Translations under genes and position numbers: made by a program
In this document: piece after piece, positions 52,366 to 57,023 of the stretch
Position numbering within the stretch: position 1 is the stretch's first letter
Layout: every line of letters starts with the position of its first letter
Notes under the pieces: generated by a model
Seen by the model: the letters and a program-made list of their open reading frames with translations, nothing else
Database searches by the model: none
What the model was told of the DNA's origin: nothing
Assembly: GCA_015231885.1 (NCBI GenBank)
Contig: JADGAT010000023.1
Span: 1 to 57,023 of the forward strand
Length of the DNA: 57,023 nt
Source: SAR324 cluster bacterium
GTDB lineage: Bacteria > SAR324 > NAC60-12
Direction: 5' to 3'

Positions 52366-52397
52366 CGTAAACTCCGGGGTTCATATTGGGTGAGTTG

Positions 52398-53678
52398 ATG
52401 GAAATCATGGATAAAGAAACACAGCCGGTCAGGGAGCTGCCCCAAATTCTATTGACGGATGATGATCTCGACAATTTAATTGTTTTGGAGAAAATTCTAA
52501 AAGATCCTAAATGGGTTCTTATCAAAGCTTCTTCGGGGAGGGAGGCAGTTGGTCTGGCAAAATCCAATGAGTTTGCTTTCATCATCCTTGACGTTCATAT
52601 GCCGGGAATTGACGGCTTTAAAACAGCCGAATTGATTCGACATTTTGGACAGTCCCGCCATTCCCCCATTGTCTTTTTGACAGCGGCAGCGATAAAGGAA
52701 GAAAATGTCTTTCAAGGCTATGAGGTGGGAGCTGTTGATTACATGTTCAAACCCCCTGATCCTCATGTTTTGAAAAGCAAGGCAATCATCTTTACTGAAT
52801 TGTTTCTGCAAAAACAGTTGATTCAAAAACAACAGAAAGATTTAGAACATGCCTACGCTGATCTTAAATTTTCCAAAGAAAAATTAGGAAAACTGTACGG
52901 ACAGCTTCAAGATCAGTTGGATCAGGCCCAAATTATTCAAGAATTTTTGCTTCCTCAGGCATTACCAGAGATTCCTGGCATCGAATTTGCTGCAAAATAC
53001 ATTTCGATGGATCAAGTCGGAGGTGATTTCTATGATTGTTTTCAGTTGGAAAACGGTAATATTGGAATTTTTATTGCTGATGTCACAGGGCATGGTGCTT
53101 CGGCATCATTGATCTCCACCATGATTTCCGGTTTATTCAAAAGGGTTGCTAAAGAACTAGAATCTCCGGCTGCAGTACTCATGGCTCTTAACAATATGCT
53201 CATGGAATGCACACCGGATGATAAATTTGCGACAGCTTTTTATTGTGTCTATAATCCTGAGTCGCAGATATTGTATTATAGTACAGCGGGGCACCCCCAC
53301 GGTTGTATTCTTAAGGCAGGAGCTCAGAAAGTGATCCCTCTGCAAATGTCATCGCTAATGATGGGGCTTTGGTTTGGTGAACAGGCGCAGTATACAGACA
53401 TCACTTACCCAATGCAGAGTGGTGATGCTCTCTTGTTATACACTGACGGAATCACCGAAATTACGAATGAGGCAAATCAAGAGTTTGGTTTGGTTGGACT
53501 GACGGAGCTTTTACAAAAATCGGGGGATCTCCCCATTACACAGATCATCGAAAATATTTACCAATGTACTCTTCAGTTTTCAGAAAAACACCTTTTTGAT
53601 GATGATATCACAATGATTGGATTTAAAATTTTGCCCAGTTCAAACAACACGAGGAGATCGATTTGCCAGAGCATTTGA
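52398..53678 (+). CDS. REC - coiled coil - PP2C phosphatase (RsbU-like response regulator)
   Basis: About 426 residues. REC domain (about 12-130): acidic pocket D-D-D, phospho-Asp in I-I-L-D-V-H-M-P, Thr in F-L-T-A-A-A and Lys in F-K-P-P. Coiled coil about 140-180. PP2C domain about 195-420: Q-V-G-G-D-F-Y-D, A-D-V-T-G-H-G-A, L-Y-T-D-G-I-T-E and D-D-D-I-T. The family dephosphorylates STAS antagonists in partner switching. ATG at 52398 is preceded by GGTGAG; the frame opens with TTG at 52386. Ends inside the next gene. Probable substrate of one of the flanking kinases and phosphatase for a STAS protein such as that at 2601-3311. Confidence 0.9.
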   Translation: MEIMDKETQPVRELPQILLTDDDLDNLIVLEKILKDPKWVLIKASSGREAVGLAKSNEFAFIILDVHMPGIDGFKTAELIRHFGQSRHSPIVFLTAAAIKEENVFQGYEVGAVDYMFKPPDPHVLKSKAIIFTELFLQKQLIQKQQKDLEHAYADLKFSKEKLGKLYGQLQDQLDQAQIIQEFLLPQALPEIPGIEFAAKYISMDQVGGDFYDCFQLENGNIGIFIADVTGHGASASLISTMISGLFKRVAKELESPAAVLMALNNMLMECTPDDKFATAFYCVYNPESQILYYSTAGHPHGCILKAGAQKVIPLQMSSLMMGLWFGEQAQYTDITYPMQSGDALLLYTDGITEITNEANQEFGLVGLTELLQKSGDLPITQIIENIYQCTLQFSEKHLFDDDITMIGFKILPSSNNTRRSICQSI

Positions 53679-55315
53679 TTGAACCACTGGAAACACCAAA
53701 AATACTGCTGATCGATGATGATCCTGATAACTTGTTTGCCTTAGAAAAAATATTGGCAAATCCGCAGCTCATTATATTCAAAGCATCCTCCGGGAGAGAA
53801 GCGGTCAATTTGGCAAAATCTCATGAATTTGCTCTCATCCTCCTTGATGTCCATATGGCTGGAATTGATGGTTTCAAAACAGCAGAATTGATCCGTTATT
53901 TTGGAAAATCTAAATATTCTCCTATCATCTTTTTAACAGCAGCCGCAATTACCCAGCAAAATGTTTTTCAAGGCTATGAAGTGGGAGCTGTGGACTATTT
54001 ATTTAAACCTCCTAACCCTCGTGTTTTGCAAAGTAAGGTAAAGGTCTTTGTCGAATTGTATCAGCAGAAAATGCTCATTGATGCGCAAAAGAAAAAATTG
54101 GAAGACTCTTTGGAATCTCAGAGGAGAATTGCCGAGGACTTAAAAACAGCCCAACAGAATGCAGAAAAAGCCAATGAGGCAAAATCTGTTTTTTTAGCCA
54201 ATATCAGCCATGAAATTCGCACTCCCCTGGGAGCCATTCTCGGATTCACTCAGGTTCTCTTGAATAAAAGTAAACATCTTGCGTTGCCGGAAGATTTTCA
54301 GATATTTCAGCAAAACATCCATACCAGCGCACAAAACCTGATGGTAATGATCAATAATTTTCTTGATATTTCCAAAATTGAAGCTGGAAAAATGGAACTG
54401 GTCGAGGAGGATTTTCATGTAAAAAGTTTGGTAAAAAATATCTTTGAGGTCCATGAAATACTTGCCTCTCAAAAAGGGGTCTTTCTCTCCCATGAAATCC
54501 ATCCTGAGCTTCCTTCGGCAATACGTACAGACCGCACGAAACTCATACAGATTCTGACAAATCTATTGGGCAACGCCATCAAGTTCACGCCTGAAGGCAA
54601 AGAGGTTAAACTCAAAGTGATGGGAAATGAGGACGAGGTGGCCTTTCTGGTCATTGACCAGGGTATTGGCATTCCCAAAGATCGGCAGCAAGCCATTTTT
54701 AAAGCTTATGAGCAAGTAGATGATTCGACTACCCGTAATTTTGGGGGTACCGGACTCGGGTTGGCCATTACCCAAAAAATGGTGGAAATACTGGGAGGAC
54801 GCATTTCTGTTGCAAGCCGAGGTGTCAACCAGGGTTCCAATTTCAGTGTTAGGATTCCCTACCAAGCACCTTCATCTCCTGTCGAGTCCCCGGAAGAAAT
54901 AAAACATGATGAACTTCAATTTTCTAAAGACAACCACATTCTGGTGGTAGAAGATAATTTGATGAATCAAAATTTGATCCGGGCATTATTTGAAGAAGTG
55001 GAACTGGAGGTGGAGTTTGCAGATAATGGGAAACTGGGGCTAGATCGGTTGCAGGAGCTGAAGAGTCAGGAAAAACATCCGGATCTTATTTTTATGGACA
55101 TACAAATGCCGGTCATGGATGGGATGACTGCCATAAAAGAAATCAGAAAAGACCCGTATTTCCAAGAAATAGCCATTGTGGCCCTTTCTGCAGACGCCTT
55201 CATCGAACAGCAACAGAAAGCCTTTGCTGTGGGGGCTAATGACTATCTCACCAAACCAATTGACCCCAATCATCTCACGATAGTATTAGATAAATACTTA
55301 AACACCAAGGTTTGA
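53663..55315 (+). CDS. Soluble hybrid histidine kinase REC - HisKA - HATPase - REC
   Basis: 550 residues, no membrane helix. N-terminal REC (about 10-130) is a near duplicate of the REC in the preceding gene (shared K-A-S-S-G-R-E-A-V, G-I-D-G-F-K-T-A-E-L-I-R, V-F-Q-G-Y-E-V-G-A-V-D-Y). HisKA phospho-His in A-N-I-S-H-E-I-R-T-P near 182. HATPase motifs N-L-L-G-N-A-I-K-F, D-Q-G-I-G-I-P and G-G-T-G-L-G-L. C-terminal REC (about 425-545; V-V-E-D-N, F-M-D-I-Q-M-P, T-K-P). Start is TTG at 53663 with GAGGAG upstream, overlapping the PP2C gene by 16 bp. Confidence 0.9.
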   Translation: MPEHLIEPLETPKILLIDDDPDNLFALEKILANPQLIIFKASSGREAVNLAKSHEFALILLDVHMAGIDGFKTAELIRYFGKSKYSPIIFLTAAAITQQNVFQGYEVGAVDYLFKPPNPRVLQSKVKVFVELYQQKMLIDAQKKKLEDSLESQRRIAEDLKTAQQNAEKANEAKSVFLANISHEIRTPLGAILGFTQVLLNKSKHLALPEDFQIFQQNIHTSAQNLMVMINNFLDISKIEAGKMELVEEDFHVKSLVKNIFEVHEILASQKGVFLSHEIHPELPSAIRTDRTKLIQILTNLLGNAIKFTPEGKEVKLKVMGNEDEVAFLVIDQGIGIPKDRQQAIFKAYEQVDDSTTRNFGGTGLGLAITQKMVEILGGRISVASRGVNQGSNFSVRIPYQAPSSPVESPEEIKHDELQFSKDNHILVVEDNLMNQNLIRALFEEVELEVEFADNGKLGLDRLQELKSQEKHPDLIFMDIQMPVMDGMTAIKEIRKDPYFQEIAIVALSADAFIEQQQKAFAVGANDYLTKPIDPNHLTIVLDKYLNTKV

Positions 55316-55396
55316 GTCCAACTCCATCAGGTGTGTCATGGTTTGCAATCCCGTTTCAATGAGCAAAGCTTCGGTTTTATTCCATACTTTGAAACA

Positions 55397-55412
55397 CTAA
55401 GGAATGCTCAAA
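55397..55412 (+). repeat. Solo 5' end of the MITE-like repeat
   Basis: CTAAGGAATGCTCAAA is identical to the first 16 bases of MITE copy 2 (33445-33460). The rest of the element is missing. Lies 29 bp before the PcfJ-like start. Confidence 0.65.
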
Positions 55413-55440
55413 GCCGCACAAAGGGAATTGGGAGTGAAAC

Positions 55441-56832
55441 ATGTTATTTGAGTATCAGAAAATCAGTCAGCTGCGGGATCAGTTTTTTTTGAGCAATTAT
55501 AAGTTGGATGCAGCAACTGGCAGCTTGCGGCTGAAAATAAACAATACTCATTTGAAACTATCTTCATGGGAAAAGGGATTTTCTTTGTTTTATCAGACAG
55601 CAGCACGACGATGGGAGCCGGTACCTGTCTGGAAGTACAAAAAGTTAGAACTTGAAAGATTACAGCTGTTTTGCAGGGAAACCAATGAGACTCTGCGTTT
55701 CTTCCTTTCTGCCATTCCTCCGGAAGTTCGAGAACCCTGCATAAAATTCGAGTGGCTGCAATATCCAATATTAAGCCTTGCCCGCTATGATCAAGACATG
55801 ATCATTCCTTTTGTACGGCACCATCCTGTTTTATTCTGGCTGATCATCAATCACACCTATCATCACAGCCTGCTGCTTTCTCAACAAAGCGGGCTCCTGT
55901 ACAAAAAGAGAATCGATATCTTACAAGCAATCTACGGGAAGTCCTCCAAATCGACCTTAAAGTTCATCGATAAAATTCAGCCCGAACATTATGATCGCCA
56001 GGAAATGAGTTTCATTGATCGTGCTGTTCGAACACCGGAAGTTGTCATAAACCTTCGGCATGCCAAACAGGTTCCCACACAAATCCTGGGTATTCTGATT
56101 GGCTATTCCAAGCTGCGCTGCTGGAGCATGATCTCCAAGGCACTTCAGAATGAATCGTTCCTGCCCGTCTCCTTTACGGAATTCCTGAATAGACTGACTG
56201 ATACCTTGCGAATGGGAGAGTGGTTGAAAATCGAAAATTATCAAGAAATTCTGGTTCAGTGCAAAAACTGGGAACAGTTGAAAATATTACACGACCAGTG
56301 GGTTCAAAAGCTAAACGCAAAAGAACAGCACAAACAGGAAAGGCATGAAATGCTACTGGAAAACATCGGCAGAAAGTCCAGAGAACTGGAAGAAAAGGAG
56401 CGGAGAAGAAAACAGAACCGGGAAATATTGGACAATCAACACGAACTGCAACGGCAGGAGAACGTAAGACCGTCCCTGCAGAATGAACGTAAAAAAGCAA
56501 AACAGGAAAAGGATTCTGAGATTTTCCCGCCACCACCGATTGCCGGAATTCCGGGAGTCATTGAACCCATCACATGCCGATCAGAATTGGCAAAAGAGGG
56601 ACTGGAAATGAAAAATTGCCTGGCATCTTATACCCATGCTGTTGCGGAAGGAAAATGCTATATCTATAAAGTCTTGTTTCCGGAACGAGCCAGCCTGGAA
56701 ATTCGGATTTCTAAAAGAAAAAACTCCCTGCAAATTGGACAATTTGAATGTGCCGATAACACCAAACCTTCCAAACAATCAAAACGGTTTGTCATGGAGT
56801 GGCTTCAATCATCCCACACCCCTCTTTGTTGA
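55441..56832 (+). CDS. PcfJ-like domain protein
   Basis: 463 residues. N-terminal ~290 residues are helical and unrecognised; a highly charged coiled coil (about 295-355, rich in Glu, Lys, Arg, Gln) follows; the C-terminal ~110 residues match the PcfJ-like domain: E-G-L-E-M-K-N-C-L-A-S-Y, G-K-C-Y-I-Y-K-V and a Q-I-G-Q-F-E-C-A-D-N-T-K-P-S ending. PcfJ-like proteins are common on plasmids and integrative elements but have no settled function. The solo repeat end upstream and loss of neighbouring functional theme suggest an accessory gene. GGGAGTG lies upstream of the ATG. Confidence 0.75.
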   Translation: MLFEYQKISQLRDQFFLSNYKLDAATGSLRLKINNTHLKLSSWEKGFSLFYQTAARRWEPVPVWKYKKLELERLQLFCRETNETLRFFLSAIPPEVREPCIKFEWLQYPILSLARYDQDMIIPFVRHHPVLFWLIINHTYHHSLLLSQQSGLLYKKRIDILQAIYGKSSKSTLKFIDKIQPEHYDRQEMSFIDRAVRTPEVVINLRHAKQVPTQILGILIGYSKLRCWSMISKALQNESFLPVSFTEFLNRLTDTLRMGEWLKIENYQEILVQCKNWEQLKILHDQWVQKLNAKEQHKQERHEMLLENIGRKSRELEEKERRRKQNREILDNQHELQRQENVRPSLQNERKKAKQEKDSEIFPPPPIAGIPGVIEPITCRSELAKEGLEMKNCLASYTHAVAEGKCYIYKVLFPERASLEIRISKRKNSLQIGQFECADNTKPSKQSKRFVMEWLQSSHTPLC

Positions 56833-56989
56833 GGATCTATTCACTTCCCCAGTCAGTTTTCAGGGCAATCGCATTAAAATTTTGTGATTAATGATATCAA
56901 TGAGTTACTATACTTTCTCACCAGATTTGACTTAAAGGCGGGAGGATTCTATCTCTTTTTTGCGATTAACATCCAAAAAGGAGTTAGAG

Positions 56990-57023
56990 ATGGAAATATT
57001 CTCTGAATTATTATTGCGCTGTT
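56990..57023 (+). CDS. Start of an ORF cut by the window edge
   Basis: ATG at 56990 with AAGGAG upstream opens a frame (M-E-I-F-S-E-L-L-L-R-C) that runs off the window. Too short to assign. The 157 bp before it hold no other gene. Confidence 0.45.
   Translation, partial: MEIFSELLLRC

Overview
The window reads as a contiguous chromosomal segment of a flagellated Gram-negative bacterium of moderate-to-low GC. Lipoproteins with lipoboxes, an outer-membrane-barrel-like protein and FecR-type periplasmic domains indicate a diderm envelope. A flgB-flgC-fliE-fliF-fliH-fliI cluster indicates motility. The aerobic-type acyl-CoA dehydrogenase, HMG-CoA lyase, MobA/MobB and many soluble multi-domain signalling proteins fit a deltaproteobacteria-like lineage (for example SAR324/Lambdaproteobacteria). 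That placement is inference from gene content only. No rRNA, tRNA, CRISPR array or complete insertion sequence was recognised.

Layout. 1-6.5 kb: the end of a coiled-coil repeat protein, a LamG lipoprotein, a tandem-STAS protein, HMG-CoA lyase, a von Willebrand A protein and a MobB-MobA fusion. 6.5-12.4 kb (minus strand): flagellar basal-body and export genes behind a sigma-54-like promoter; fliG is absent from its usual place and a small FliE-like gene is present. 12.5-16.2 kb: a TMTC-like membrane glycosyltransferase with seven TPRs, a MITE-like repeat, and argininosuccinate lyase. 16.3-24.2 kb (minus strand): an envelope/signalling block consisting of a CHASE2 adenylate cyclase, a barrel protein, a FecR-domain protein, a large lipoprotein, a TerB-like protein and small lipoproteins. 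24.4-29.8 kb: a probable operon of a coiled-coil membrane protein, an MCP-like protein, a zinc-ribbon-like protein, a SUMF1-domain protein, recR and a Cys-rich secreted protein. 30-38.5 kb: housekeeping genes rpsB-tsf-pyrH-frr, then mraY-like, fabG, acpP, fabF and a pentapeptide-repeat protein. 38.7-44.5 kb: acyl-CoA dehydrogenase, recD and a phosphohexomutase. 44.5-55.3 kb: a signalling region. 55.4 kb to the end: a PcfJ-like protein and the first codons of another gene.

The most interesting part is 49.3-55.3 kb. A stand-alone cobalamin-binding protein carries both diagnostic motifs of CarH-type B12 photoreceptors (W-x9-EH and E-x-H-x-x-G) but has no DNA-binding domain. It overlaps the gene for a soluble hybrid histidine kinase. 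This is followed by an unrecognised helical protein, a REC-PP2C phosphatase and a REC-kinase-REC hybrid whose first REC domain is a close duplicate of that in the phosphatase. None of these proteins shows a membrane segment, so the B12 protein is the obvious candidate sensor. A tandem-STAS protein (2.6 kb) and a second PP2C phosphatase (44.5 kb) in the window are possible partner-switching components. Immediately upstream lies a three-module ACP / acyl-AMP ligase / PlsC acyltransferase.

Repeats: two ~165-bp MITE-like elements with imperfect terminal inverted repeats, two solo fragments of the same element, and a 72-bp palindromic repeat between rpsB and tsf.
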